Below are positions 8,199-17,183 of a stretch of 64,000 nt of DNA, piece after piece. The DNA is from an uncultured Erythrobacter sp. (GTDB lineage Bacteria; Pseudomonadota; Alphaproteobacteria; Sphingomonadales; Sphingomonadaceae): NCBI RefSeq assembly GCF_947499705.1, contig NZ_CANMPJ010000002.1, positions 434,001 to 498,000 on the forward strand. The letters run 5' to 3'. The notes beneath the pieces are model-generated. The model did not search any database. It saw nothing but the letters and a program-made list of their open reading frames with translations, and had not been told where the DNA came from. A program made the position numbers and the translations under genes. Numbering within the stretch: the stretch's first letter is position 1; each line of letters begins with the position of its first letter.

Positions 8199-8763
8199 GC
8201 TGCGCTTCCCACTCGTCCCGCTCGATCCGGTAGACGATGATGGTTTCGCCAAGCGCCCAGGAGACCGTGTCGGGGAAATCCATGTCCTCACGGCGCTTCA
8301 TGCCAAGCCGCTTCATCAGGCCCCAGCTTGCGACGTTTTCCTCGACAGTCAGCGCAATCACATGCGGCGCGTCAAACCGCTCAAAGGCAAGATCAAGCGA
8401 AGCTTGCGCCGCTTCTTTGGCGTAGCCGCGGCCCCAAGCATCTTCGCGCAGCCGCCAGCCTGCTTCCACGTCGCCAATCGGGCCCTTCGGTTCGTTGCAG
8501 AGCTTCAATCCGCAAAAACCGAGGATTTCATCGGATAAGTGCCCGCCATCATCATGGCGCTCGACCACCCAGAAAGTGTGCCCGGCTTCGTTATTGTACT
8601 GGATCAGCCGTTCCTGCGCTCGTTGGCGAGTCTCGGCATCGGCAACTCCGCCAAGATGGCGCATGACAGTGGGGGTGTTGAGGTGCTGCCAGAACGGCTC
8701 CCAATCTTCCTCACGCCAATCGCGCAGGATCAGCCGTTCGGTTTCGTGGCGAAAGTCAGCCAT
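8191..8763 (-). CDS. GNAT family N-acetyltransferase (RimJ/RimL type), upstream paralogue
   Basis: The start ATG 8763 overlaps the hemB stop; a TTG at 8781 would add six residues. The 190-residue enzyme has the ETERLILRDW N-terminal strand, the acetyl-CoA pyrophosphate loop GRGYAKEA, and the late ENVASWGLMKRLGMKRRED segment. It belongs to the group that acetylates N-terminal amines of ribosomal proteins or small amines; the real substrate cannot be read. It is in one minus-strand transcription unit with hemB, its own paralogue and the carbonic-anhydrase gene. Confidence 0.9.
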   Translation of the reverse strand: MADFRHETERLILRDWREEDWEPFWQHLNTPTVMRHLGGVADAETRQRAQERLIQYNNEAGHTFWVVERHDDGGHLSDEILGFCGLKLCNEPKGPIGDVEAGWRLREDAWGRGYAKEAAQASLDLAFERFDAPHVIALTVEENVASWGLMKRLGMKRREDMDFPDTVSWALGETIIVYRIERDEWEAQHG

Positions 8764-9751
8764 TGAGAAGTCGGGCTGCAACCGGTGCGTGATAGGTCAA
8801 AACACCGCTGCAGCCGGCGCGCTTGAAGGCCATCAGCGTTTCGAGAACGAGCGCGTCGCGGTCGCCTGCGCCAGCTGCTGCAGCCGCTTCGATCATCGCG
8901 TATTCGCCGCTCACTTGATAGGCGAAAACCGGCACACCGAATGCATCTTTCACACGCCTTGCGATGTCGAGATAGGCGAGGCCGGGCTTGACCATTACAC
9001 TGTCTGCACCCTCGGCGATATCGAACCCAACCTCGCGCAGAGCCTCGTCGCTATTGGCCGGGTCCATCTGATAGCTTTTCTTGTCGCCTTTGAGCAGACC
9101 ACCCGATCCCACTGCATCGCGGAACGGGCCGTAGAACGCGCTGGCATATTTGGCCGCGTAGCTCATGATCTGGACGTTGGGATGGTTGCCCATTTCCAGC
9201 GCCATGCGGATGGCGTGGATGCGGCCATCCATCATGTCCGACGGGGCGATGATGTCTGCGCCAGCTTCGGCCTGATTGATGGCCTGATCGACCAGCACCG
9301 CGACGGTCTCATCGTTCACGACATAGCCGGTGTCGTCGAGCAGCCCGTCCTGTCCATGGCTGGTATAGGGGTCGAGCGCGACGTCGGTCAGCACGCCAAT
9401 ATTGTCACCGCAGGCATCCTTGATCGCCTTGATCGCGCGGCACATCAGATTGTCGGGATTGTGCGCTTCGGCGCCGTCATCGCTGCGGCGGTCTAGCTGC
9501 GTGTTCGGGAACAGGGCGACCACCGGCACGCCCAGTGCAACCGCTTCCTTTGCCCGGGCCACGATGCCATCGACTGACCAGCGCGAAACACCCGGCAGCG
9601 AATGGATAGGCTCTTCTACGCCCTGCCCTTCGGTCACAAACAGCGGCCAGATCAGGTCAGCCGGCGAAAGCATGGTTTCGCGGTGGAGAGTTCGGCTCCA
9701 GCCTGTGGCGCGAGTGCGACGCAGGCGGGTGTTGGGATAGCTACCAGTCAT
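8756..9751 (-). CDS. hemB: Porphobilinogen synthase (delta-aminolevulinic acid dehydratase)
   Basis: This 331-residue cytosolic enzyme condenses two 5-aminolevulinate molecules to porphobilinogen, the first common step of tetrapyrrole synthesis. Both Schiff-base lysines are visible: Lys201 in SYAAKYAS and Lys255 in MVKPG. The loop DVALDPYTSHGQDG lacks the triple-Cys zinc site, so it belongs to the magnesium-using class found in many Proteobacteria. It starts at ATG 9751, and its stop overlaps the following acetyltransferase start. Other haem genes in the window are hemJ, hemE and ctaA. Confidence 0.97.
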   Translation of the reverse strand: MTGSYPNTRLRRTRATGWSRTLHRETMLSPADLIWPLFVTEGQGVEEPIHSLPGVSRWSVDGIVARAKEAVALGVPVVALFPNTQLDRRSDDGAEAHNPDNLMCRAIKAIKDACGDNIGVLTDVALDPYTSHGQDGLLDDTGYVVNDETVAVLVDQAINQAEAGADIIAPSDMMDGRIHAIRMALEMGNHPNVQIMSYAAKYASAFYGPFRDAVGSGGLLKGDKKSYQMDPANSDEALREVGFDIAEGADSVMVKPGLAYLDIARRVKDAFGVPVFAYQVSGEYAMIEAAAAAGAGDRDALVLETLMAFKRAGCSGVLTYHAPVAARLLNG

Positions 9752-9808
9752 GGCGCGGAGTGTTGCCGGAATTTGCGAAGCGGCGCAATCACGCCGGAGC
9801 GTTCGAAC

Positions 9809-11464
9809 TCAGTCGATCTCTTGCGCGTTGTCGATCTTCTCGATCTCCCGCACTGGCTCTTCGACTTCGGTCTTGAGCGGCTCAAGATCGACCAGCGCGG
9901 CGCCGGGTTCGATCTCGCGCAGTTTGATCAATTGCTGGCGGAAATCGAGCAATTCGGTGCCCGTCAATTCGGACCGCGTGACATAGGAGACACTGGCCGG
10001 ATTGATCGCGCGGCCATTACGATACATTTCGTAGTGGAGGTGTGGTCCGGTCGAAAGGCCGGTCGAGCCGACATACCCGATAACCTGGCCGCGCTTCACG
10101 TTCTGGCCGCTGCGCACCGACATCCGGCTCATATGGCAATAACGGGTCTGCAGACCGTTGCCGTGCGACAGTTTGACCGTGATACCGCAGCCGCCTGCGC
10201 GCCCGGCAGAAACGACCCGGCCATCGGTCACGGCAACGATTGGCGTGCCGCGACGTGCGCGGAAATCCATGCCCGAATGCATCCGGCGATAACCAAGGAT
10301 CGGGTGGCGGCGCATGCCATAGCGCGAACTGATCGGGCCTGGAACCGGTGCGAGCAAACCGCGGCGCTGCTCGCCGACGCCTGATGCTTCGAAGAAACGG
10401 CCTTCTGTACCCCAGCGCATCAGCTGCGTCTTGGGCTTTCCGCCGCGGTCGATCCCGGCATAGAGCAATTGCCCGGCCTGCCGCTCTCCGGTCGCCGCGC
10501 GCCGATAGGCGACGATGATGTCGAATTCATCTGTTGAGCGCACGTCGCGGTCCATATCGACATGATCGTCGATCTTCTTGAGATATTCCTGCGCAGCGCT
10601 CGCCGGAACGCCCGCCGCGCGCATTGATCGGTAAAGGCTCGGTCCAACGGTCCCACGCAATCTCAGCGGCGTGTCGTCTACGCGAATGAAATTGCGCTCA
10701 AGCGTGAGTGCGCCTTCGCCATCCTCGCCTTGTTTTGCAATCTTGAGCTCAAGATCGAACCGCGCGCGAAACGCCAGAGCATCAAGCGGACGCGGCGCAT
10801 CGGGCCCGGCACGGCGACCAAGCACAATGTCGATCTTCGTTCCCGACGCGATCTCGCTCACCGGCATGGCCTCGCCCACAAGAGCGCTGACCCGGCCAAT
10901 ATCACCGCGAGACACGCCGGCTCGGCGCAGCATGGTTGCGAAACTGTCGCCTTCCGAAAGCGTTGCGACCAATTCGATCTGCGGGCGCTCGGGTGCGTTG
11001 GTGAGCGGGATCACGTCCGATGTCGGCCCCATACGGCGACCGCTATCTGCACCAAGTGCCAGCGGCATGATCATCTGACTGCGAAACTCGTCGCGGATCT
11101 CTTCATCCGCTGGCATCGCAGGACGCGCTTCAAGCGGCGTCATATTCGGCCAGAAGGCTAGCGCCAATGCACCCAGCCCCAGCATCGTACCAACACCGCG
11201 AAACCACCTGCGGCTGCCGATATTCTCGGCAAGGTCCGGCGCAAGGTCGAGTCCATCGAACCAAGCACTCGCCGAAAGCTTCCATTCGTCGTAGCGATCG
11301 CTGAAATTGCGCACCCGAGAGAGCGCCTGACGCTTGTACGCCTGTTGCTTGGTCGGAGGTGCCGCACGCGCCGCATTCTTGAGGTATGGAACCAACGCGC
11401 CCGCGCCAAAGGGTTCGGGCTCGGCCCGATCATCATCCCTCATATCGCTTGCGTGATCCAACAT
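9809..11464 (-). CDS. M23 family metallopeptidase, membrane-anchored
   Basis: I choose ATG 11464 because AAAGGA lies three bases upstream; a GTG at 11497 is also in frame. The 551-residue protein has a cytoplasmic N-terminus, one membrane segment near residues 92-108 (GVGTMLGLGALALAFW), a long periplasmic region with an opacity-associated/LysM-like segment, and a C-terminal LytM/M23 domain. Zinc ligands are readable in HSGMDF (near 395) and in GPHLHYE (near 472). Such enzymes cleave peptidoglycan cross-links or activate amidases at division and growth sites. hemB follows 57 nt downstream. Confidence 0.92.
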   Translation of the reverse strand: MLDHASDMRDDDRAEPEPFGAGALVPYLKNAARAAPPTKQQAYKRQALSRVRNFSDRYDEWKLSASAWFDGLDLAPDLAENIGSRRWFRGVGTMLGLGALALAFWPNMTPLEARPAMPADEEIRDEFRSQMIMPLALGADSGRRMGPTSDVIPLTNAPERPQIELVATLSEGDSFATMLRRAGVSRGDIGRVSALVGEAMPVSEIASGTKIDIVLGRRAGPDAPRPLDALAFRARFDLELKIAKQGEDGEGALTLERNFIRVDDTPLRLRGTVGPSLYRSMRAAGVPASAAQEYLKKIDDHVDMDRDVRSTDEFDIIVAYRRAATGERQAGQLLYAGIDRGGKPKTQLMRWGTEGRFFEASGVGEQRRGLLAPVPGPISSRYGMRRHPILGYRRMHSGMDFRARRGTPIVAVTDGRVVSAGRAGGCGITVKLSHGNGLQTRYCHMSRMSVRSGQNVKRGQVIGYVGSTGLSTGPHLHYEMYRNGRAINPASVSYVTRSELTGTELLDFRQQLIKLREIEPGAALVDLEPLKTEVEEPVREIEKIDNAQEID

Positions 11465-11696
11465 GTGTCCTTTGACCGCCCCAATGGTGCGGTGCACAAC
11501 CTCAACTCTCTTGCGCGTTCTTGGCGGTTATCCCTGCCCAATCAAGGTAAATATGCACTTAACCATCGGCCAAGCGACTCGCATACGCGGTAGGGTGTTT
11601 CCCCTATGCGGGCAGCGGATGCAAAGCGGCGTTTGATATCGTCCAACCGTGGGTCAGCTTGGCAGCGGCATTGCCCCAGCCGGTTTCGCCTGACAC

Positions 11697-14354
11697 ATGT
11701 TGTTTGTTGTGACAGTGCATTCCTCCGACAGCCGCGTGCGCGCCGTGCTCGGCCCAACCAATACCGGCAAGACCCATCTCGCGATCGAACGGATGTGCGC
11801 CCATTCGAGCGGCATGATGGGCTTTCCGCTGCGTTTGTTGGCGCGCGAGGTCTACGACCGGGTTCGGGCGATCAAGGGCGCCAAGGCAGTTGCGCTAATC
11901 ACCGGCGAAGAGCGGATCGAACCACCCGACGCACGCTATTTTTGCTGCACGGCGGAAGCGATGGACCGGATGGGAGGCGGGCACGCCTTCGTTGCGGTCG
12001 ACGAAGCACAGATCGGCGCGGACCCCGAACGTGGCCATATCTTCACGGACCGGTTGCTGAATGCGCGCGGCCGCGAAGAGACCATGATTCTCGGCTCGGC
12101 GACGCTGGAGCCAATCGTCAAAGCGTTGATCCCCGATGCGGAACTGGTCGAGCGCCCGCGTTTCTCGACTCTCACCCATTCCGGCACGACCAAGCTTTCA
12201 CGTCTGATGCCGCGCAGTGCGGTCGTCGCCTTCTCGGTCGAGCAAGTCTACGCGATGGCCGAAGCCCTCAGGCGCTTTCGCGGCGGCGCGGCGGTGGTCA
12301 TGGGCGCACTTTCGCCAGAAACGCGCAACAAACAGGTCGAGTTGTTCCAGAACGGCGATGTCGACTACATCGTCGCCACCGACGCAATCGGCATGGGCCT
12401 CAATCTCGATCTGCATCACGTCGCTTTCGCGGCGCTTTCGAAGTTCGACGGCAAGCGCAAGCGCAGACTCACGCCTTCGGAAATGGCGCAAATCGCAGGC
12501 CGTGCTGGACGGCACCAGCGCGATGGTAGCTTTGGGACGCTGGCAGGCGGAGGCTCACGCTCGGGCGCTCCGCTCGAATTCACCGAGGAAGAAGTCTTCG
12601 CGATCGAGGAGCACAAATTTGCGCCGCTGACCAAACTCTACTGGCGCGAAGCAGAGCCGCGTTTCGACACGGTCAAAGTCCTGATCGGCGATCTTGAAAG
12701 CAAGCCGCGAAACGATGTCCTGCGCGCTGCACCGGAAGCAATTGATCTCGCGGTACTCAAACGCCTCGCCAGCGAACCTCTCGCCGAAACCGTCAAAGGG
12801 CACGGCTCGGTGCGAAGGTTCTGGGAAGCGTGCTCACTACCAGACTTCCGCCAAATCGGCGTCGATCCGCATGCCCGCTTTGTCGCAAGGCTGTGGCAGG
12901 ATCTCAATGAAGGCTATTTGGGAGCAGACTTCGTCGCTGCACGGATCGCAGAACTCGACCGGATGCAGGGCGACATCGACACTTTGCAGGGAAGGATAGC
13001 CGCGATCCGATCCTGGGCCTATATCTGCCAGCGGCCAGACTGGGTGCTCGCGCGTGATGAGATGGCGGCGCGTGCCCGTGCGGTCGAAGCGAAGCTTTCG
13101 GATGCGCTGCATGCGAGGCTAACCGAGCGGTTCGTGAATCGGAGGACGACAATACTAATGAAATCGCTTGGACAAGATGCCAGCGCGCTGCCCGTGACGC
13201 TCGAACCCGATGGCAAGGTGACCGTCGAAGGTGAAGCGATCGGGCGGCTGGACGGATTCCGGTTTTCGGTCGATCCCAATGCCACCGTGGCGGACCGCAA
13301 GATGCTGCTGTCGGCAGGCGAGAAGGCGATGCCGTCTATCCTAGCGCAGCGGGCGACATGGCTGCTGGGGGAAGGGCTCGCAGAACTTGAATTGGTGCGC
13401 GGCGCGATCTGTTGGCAGGGGCGCTCGCTGGCGACCATTGAGATGCCTGAGGACTTTGGAGCAGCGCGCCTGAATTTGGCGCGTGAAATCTCGATGCTTG
13501 CCGATGGTCCGCGGACGGAATTGGAGGCGGGCTTGTCCGCCTGGCTCGAAAAGCAGCTCGAACCATTGGCACCCTTACGCAAACTGGCAGAAGCCGCGCG
13601 CAATCCCGAAGCTGGGTCGCAGGCGCGCGCACTGTTGATCACGCTTATCGATGCGCGCGGCGTCGTGAGCCGCGAAAAAGCTGGGCTGGAGCATCTGCCC
13701 AAGGAAATGCGCCCGTTCCTGCGCAAACTAGGGGTGACATTCGGCGCGTTGGACATCTTCGCGCGGGATCTGCTGAAGCCTGCGCCGCGGCAGCTTCTAC
13801 ACGCTCTGGGATTGGACAAACGTCCGCTCGAACCGGCAATGCTTCCCGTTCTGGCCGAGGCAAAGCGTCTTCCGGCGGGGTATCGCCCGGCGGGCGGTCA
13901 GACAATCCGGGTGGACCTTGCGGAGAAGATCCTGCGCGCCGCCTTTGATGCCCGTGCAAAGGCGACGGATAAGACGTCCAAAGAGCGTCACCCACGTTTC
14001 CGACTCGATCTAGCACTGCCTATCTCCATCGGGCTCGAAGAGGAGAATGCGCGCCGCCTGCTCGGCAGCGCCGGATTCCGCCTTCAACGCGCACGCGCCC
14101 TGGCCGAGGGAGCATTTGGACCAGCCGCGCCGGACAGTTGGACCTGGCGGCCCAACCGCACCAGCGGGAGGCCAGACCATCCTCGCCATGCCAATCAGCG
14201 CAAGGGCAAACGCAAAGGCGGCCCAAAGAACGGCAACACCAAATCGCCGCAAAACCGCAATCAACGCGGAAAACCTCGCGATAAGAAGTCCAACACCGGC
14301 CCAGCACGCGCCAGCGGCGCATTCGATGGATTGGCGGATCTGCTCGGCGGATGA
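11697..14354 (+). CDS. SUV3-like helicase-related protein with basic C-terminal tail
   Basis: The 885-residue protein has an SF2 helicase core: Walker A GPTNTGKT (residues 19-26), a DEAQ Walker B variant (102-105), SAT (134-136), and motif VI QIAGRAGR (265-272). A Suv3-type C-terminal extension and a last segment of about 80 residues rich in Lys, Arg, Asn and Gly (KGKRKGGPKN and onward) follow. This resembles mitochondrial SUV3, an ATP-driven RNA helicase of the RNA degradosome, and its alphaproteobacterial relatives. The stop overlaps the start of an S4 RNA-binding gene, which supports an RNA role. Confidence 0.9.
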   Translation: MLFVVTVHSSDSRVRAVLGPTNTGKTHLAIERMCAHSSGMMGFPLRLLAREVYDRVRAIKGAKAVALITGEERIEPPDARYFCCTAEAMDRMGGGHAFVAVDEAQIGADPERGHIFTDRLLNARGREETMILGSATLEPIVKALIPDAELVERPRFSTLTHSGTTKLSRLMPRSAVVAFSVEQVYAMAEALRRFRGGAAVVMGALSPETRNKQVELFQNGDVDYIVATDAIGMGLNLDLHHVAFAALSKFDGKRKRRLTPSEMAQIAGRAGRHQRDGSFGTLAGGGSRSGAPLEFTEEEVFAIEEHKFAPLTKLYWREAEPRFDTVKVLIGDLESKPRNDVLRAAPEAIDLAVLKRLASEPLAETVKGHGSVRRFWEACSLPDFRQIGVDPHARFVARLWQDLNEGYLGADFVAARIAELDRMQGDIDTLQGRIAAIRSWAYICQRPDWVLARDEMAARARAVEAKLSDALHARLTERFVNRRTTILMKSLGQDASALPVTLEPDGKVTVEGEAIGRLDGFRFSVDPNATVADRKMLLSAGEKAMPSILAQRATWLLGEGLAELELVRGAICWQGRSLATIEMPEDFGAARLNLAREISMLADGPRTELEAGLSAWLEKQLEPLAPLRKLAEAARNPEAGSQARALLITLIDARGVVSREKAGLEHLPKEMRPFLRKLGVTFGALDIFARDLLKPAPRQLLHALGLDKRPLEPAMLPVLAEAKRLPAGYRPAGGQTIRVDLAEKILRAAFDARAKATDKTSKERHPRFRLDLALPISIGLEEENARRLLGSAGFRLQRARALAEGAFGPAAPDSWTWRPNRTSGRPDHPRHANQRKGKRKGGPKNGNTKSPQNRNQRGKPRDKKSNTGPARASGAFDGLADLLGG

Positions 14355-14632
14355 GCGAAAACGCGCAGGAGACCATCCGGATCGACCGACTTCTGGTCTA
14401 CCTGCGCTTTGCCCGAACCCGATCAATCGCCTGTTCGATGATCGAGAAGCGCACTTTGCGCCGCAATAGAAAACATGTGCTGCGACCATCCGAGAATATC
14501 AGTATCGGCGACGTGTTGACTTTAGTAATCGGCAACGATGTTCGGGTAGTCGAGGTGCTCTCGCTGCCCGAGCGACGGGCTTCGCCCGCACTTGCCAAGT
14601 CCTATTATCGTGAGCTTGACCGAAGCGGCTAA
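14351..14632 (+). CDS. S4-domain RNA-binding protein (HslR-like)
   Basis: This 93-residue protein begins with the S4 fold motif IRIDRLLVYLRFARTRS and continues with NRKHVLRPSENISIGD, as in HslR/Hsp15. Hsp15 binds stalled 50S subunits carrying nascent chains; whether this protein does the same is an inference. The ATG overlaps the helicase TGA by four bases (ATGA), so the two are translationally coupled and probably act on the same RNA substrates. The C-terminus ends in LAKSYYRELDRSG. Confidence 0.9.
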   Translation: MSENAQETIRIDRLLVYLRFARTRSIACSMIEKRTLRRNRKHVLRPSENISIGDVLTLVIGNDVRVVEVLSLPERRASPALAKSYYRELDRSG

Positions 14633-14681
14633 ATCGCCATAGCAGCCGTCAAGTGCACAGAGTTGAATTGAAAGACGCCCA

Positions 14682-15020
14682 ATGACTTACGTCGTCACCG
14701 ATGACTGCATCAAATGCAAATACACCGACTGTGTCGAGGTGTGCCCGGTGGATTGTTTCTATGAGGGCGAGAACATGCTGGTGATCAATCCCAGCGAATG
14801 CATCGATTGCGGCGTGTGCGAACCGGAATGCCCGGCCGAAGCGATTCTGCCTGATACTGAAGACGGTCTTGAAAAATGGCTGGAGCTCAACACCAAGTTC
14901 TCTGCCGAATGGCCCAACATCACCAGCCAGAAAGAGCCGCCGGCAGATGCCGACGACCATAAGGGCGAAGAGGGCAAATTCGAGAAGTATTTCAGCGCCG
15001 AACCCGGCGAAGGCGACTAA
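14682..15020 (+). CDS. fdxA: Seven-iron ferredoxin (3Fe-4S and 4Fe-4S)
   Basis: The 112-residue protein has the Azotobacter FdI-type pattern: Cys9, Cys17, Cys21 and Cys50 for a 3Fe-4S cluster and Cys25, Cys40, Cys43 and Cys46 for a 4Fe-4S cluster, plus an extra Cys12. The N-terminus [22 protein letters not shown] is nearly invariant in FdxA. It is a cytosolic one-electron carrier. The C-terminal 60 residues are acidic. It follows the S4 gene by 49 nt and ends just before a strong inverted repeat. Confidence 0.97.
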   Translation: MTYVVTDDCIKCKYTDCVEVCPVDCFYEGENMLVINPSECIDCGVCEPECPAEAILPDTEDGLEKWLELNTKFSAEWPNITSQKEPPADADDHKGEEGKFEKYFSAEPGEGD

Positions 15021-15032
15021 CCGAATCGCCCC

Positions 15033-15061
15033 AATTTGCGTTCGTGTTCGAAACGCAAATT
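15033..15061 (+). terminator. Inverted repeat downstream of fdxA, probable terminator
   Basis: AATTTGCGTT (15033-15042) and AACGCAAATT (15052-15061) form a perfect 10-bp stem with a 9-nt loop, 12 nt after the fdxA stop. The arm ends in TTT, so intrinsic termination is plausible, though the U tract is short. The symmetry would also allow an operator. Confidence 0.55.
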
Positions 15062-15300
15062 TCGCTCCATTCATCGATAACACACAGCGACTCGCAATTT
15101 TGTTGCGAATATGTTATATAATGGATCAACCGCGCCGGTCGGACCCGGTGCAGGCGACGAATAAACCAGAAAGGCTTTAGTCCAGCAGCGACATATTCGG
15201 ACGGTTACAACACGGTGCTCGCTCTCTTTCGAGGTGACGCGAGCCCGCAGGAAAAGACGTCCCAAGTTCGGTGCCAGAAAGCCGCATGAAAGGAACTCGC
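15062..15300 (+). promoter_or_regulatory. Leader region upstream of carD with a TATAAT box
   Basis: This gene-free stretch contains TATAAT at 15117-15122 inside an AT-rich run (preceded by TG at 15112-15113), but no good -35 hexamer at 16-18 nt. It also contains GC-rich segments that could fold in the leader RNA. A ribosome site, AAAGGAAC, lies at about 15289-15296, directly before the carD ATG. I infer the carD promoter is here without fixing its start. Confidence 0.35.
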
Positions 15301-15837
15301 ATGGCTAGCAACGCGCCCGCCTTTACGGTCGGAGACTATGTCGTTTACCCCAAACACGGCGTTGGCCGGGTGATCGAACTGCAGAACGAAGAAATCGCCG
15401 GAATGCAGCTGGAGCTGTACGTCCTGCGGTTTGAAAAAGAGCGCATGACGCTGCGTGTTCCGATGAACAAGGTTGAATCGATCGGCATGCGCAAGCTGTC
15501 ATCGGACAAAACGCTCAAAGACGCGATGGAAACGCTCAAAGGCAAGCCCAAGGTGAAGCGCACCATGTGGTCACGCCGCGCGCAGGAATACGAAGCGAAG
15601 ATCAACTCGGGCGAGCTGGTCTCGATTGCCGAAGTGACGCGCGACCTGTTCCGTCCGGACGATCAGCCTGAGCAGAGCTATTCGGAACGTCAGATTTTCG
15701 AAGCAGCCTCAAGCCGCCTCGCCCGCGAACTCGCGGCGATGGAAGAGACCGACGAACCAACCGCGCTCGAGAAAATTCTCGACGTGCTGCGCGAGCACGC
15801 TCCGCAGTATTACAACAACGACGAAGACGACAGCTAA
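15301..15837 (+). CDS. CarD family transcriptional regulator
   Basis: From ATG 15301 (AAAGGA just upstream; in-frame ATG 15286 and GTG 15271 are less likely) the product is 178 residues. The N-terminal Tudor-like RNA-polymerase-interaction domain reads VGDYVVYPKHGVGRV and continues to a basic helical DNA-binding domain (MWSRRAQEYEAKINSG). CarD/CdnL proteins bind the RNA polymerase beta subunit and stabilise open complexes at rRNA and growth promoters. The acidic C-terminus ends in DEDDS. It is a single gene bounded by a terminator. Confidence 0.95.
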   Translation: MASNAPAFTVGDYVVYPKHGVGRVIELQNEEIAGMQLELYVLRFEKERMTLRVPMNKVESIGMRKLSSDKTLKDAMETLKGKPKVKRTMWSRRAQEYEAKINSGELVSIAEVTRDLFRPDDQPEQSYSERQIFEAASSRLARELAAMEETDEPTALEKILDVLREHAPQYYNNDEDDS

Positions 15838-15863
15838 GTCGCCTCGTTTCAGTTGCCAATTTC

Positions 15864-15892
15864 AAGGGTCGCCCGTTTGGGCGGCCCTTTTT
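15864..15892 (+). terminator. Rho-independent terminator of carD
   Basis: AAGGGTCGCCC (15864-15874) pairs with GGGCGGCCCTT (15879-15889) with one G-U pair and a GTTT loop, and a T run follows to 15892. It lies 27 nt after the carD stop. Confidence 0.85.
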
Positions 15893-16010
15893 GATTCGAC
15901 GATCAGCATACAGCGCCCTGCGAGCAGAACCCTGGCACCTTGCGCGGACAGAAGTGGTGTATTATATCACCAATACGGTAGCACATCGCTTGGTCAGGTG
16001 GAGAAGTAGT

Positions 16011-16799
16011 ATGACGAACAGTTTCTTTCGGAACGTGGCCCCCGCGGTCGCCTTGGCGCTCGGCACAACGCTCGGCGGCTGCAACATGAATTTCGACATG
16101 TCTTCGTTCGAAGGCGTCCCGCTCGCAGAGCTCGATATGGGCGGCGATCCCCCGGTCGGTATTGAGCTGGCCGGGCCCGATTCCGTGGTGATCTCCCAAG
16201 GAAGCGATTTCGCGGTGACGATCGATGGGGATCCCGATGCAGTCGCGGCCGTACGGTTCGACCGCGACGGTGAGACGCTGGAGATTGGCCGCGACACCGA
16301 TATCTTCGACGGCTCCGGCAAGGCGACCATCCGCGTAACCATGCCCGCGCCGCGCGAGCTTGGCATTGCAGGCAGCGGCGCAATCGAAGCCGATACGATG
16401 GCTGCCGATGCTGAGATTGGCATCGCTGGATCCGGTGACGTGAAAATTGCGAGCATCGATGCCGATAGCCTTGAGGTGAGCATCGCCGGAAATGGAGATG
16501 TCACGACATCAGGGACTGCGGATAGCCTTGAAATCTCGATCGCAGGTTCCGGCAATGCAAGGTTCGCCGATTTGAAGGCTGAAAAGGTCGACATCTCAAT
16601 CGCTGGCTCAGGCGATATTGAGCTGGCATCGGATGGCACCGTCAATGCCAGCATCGCTGGATCCGGTGACATTCGTGTAACTGGCAATGCGACCTGTTCC
16701 ATCGATGCCGCCGGGTCGGGATCGCTCGTTTGTGAGCCAGCGGCCGCCACCGCTGCCACGGATGAGACGGACGGAGACGATACTGCGGCAGCGGAATGA
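16011..16799 (+). CDS. DUF2807 (GIN domain) lipoprotein with SIAGSGD repeats
   Basis: The start ATG 16011 follows GGTGGAGAAG and gives a lipoprotein signal ending in LGGC. The 262-residue product fits the head-GIN domain family (DUF2807): after a beta-rich half, the repeat (S/G)IAGSG(D/N/S) recurs seven times at intervals of about 17-22 residues between residues 118 and 245, as expected for a right-handed beta-solenoid. The Ala/Thr/Asp-rich tail looks flexible. The role is unknown; the lipobox places it in the cell envelope. A further lipoprotein gene follows 51 nt downstream. Confidence 0.9.
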   Translation: MTNSFFRNVAPAVALALGTTLGGCNMNFDMSSFEGVPLAELDMGGDPPVGIELAGPDSVVISQGSDFAVTIDGDPDAVAAVRFDRDGETLEIGRDTDIFDGSGKATIRVTMPAPRELGIAGSGAIEADTMAADAEIGIAGSGDVKIASIDADSLEVSIAGNGDVTTSGTADSLEISIAGSGNARFADLKAEKVDISIAGSGDIELASDGTVNASIAGSGDIRVTGNATCSIDAAGSGSLVCEPAAATAATDETDGDDTAAAE

Positions 16800-16850
16800 T
16801 CCGTAACGCCCCGCGCTTGCGTTCGTAACTTTGGCGCGCGACAAGGGGGC

Positions 16851-17183
16851 ATGCGGATCGCTGCCCCCTTAGTCGCCCTTACAGCCAGCCTCGCTCTATC
16901 CGGATGCCTGGTCCGCACGGCTGCTAACGTCGTGACGGCACCCGTCCGTGTCGGCAGCAAAGCGGTCGACCTCGCCACGACCAGCCAGTCCGAAGCCGAC
17001 GAGAAGCGCGGACGCGAAATTCGCAAACGCGAGGAGCGTCTCGGAAAGCTCGAGCGCCGCTATCAGAAGCAAAGTGACGATTGCGAGGACGGCGATCGCG
17101 GCGCATGCCAAGATGCGCGCGAAACCTATGCCGAAATGCAGGAATTGCTTCCGACGATCCCGGCCGAACCGAGCGACGATTAG
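16851..17183 (+). CDS. Small lipoprotein with coiled-coil region, unknown function
   Basis: The 110-residue protein starts at ATG 16851 after an AAGGGGG ribosome site. A hydrophobic signal ending in LSGC marks it as a lipoprotein. Residues 45-75 are a charged, probably coiled-coil helix (EADEKRGREIRKREERLGKL), followed by two Cys in DDCEDGDRGACQDA that could form a disulfide. I do not recognise a family. Its TAG stop overlaps the convergent tsaC stop by four bases. Confidence 0.8.
   Translation: MRIAAPLVALTASLALSGCLVRTAANVVTAPVRVGSKAVDLATTSQSEADEKRGREIRKREERLGKLERRYQKQSDDCEDGDRGACQDARETYAEMQELLPTIPAEPSDD

Noticed and set aside
15962-17026. Minus-strand open frame of 354 codons over the DUF2807 gene
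   Set aside because: It is a Ser/Pro/Ala-rich mirror of the repeats, with no start signals or family hits.
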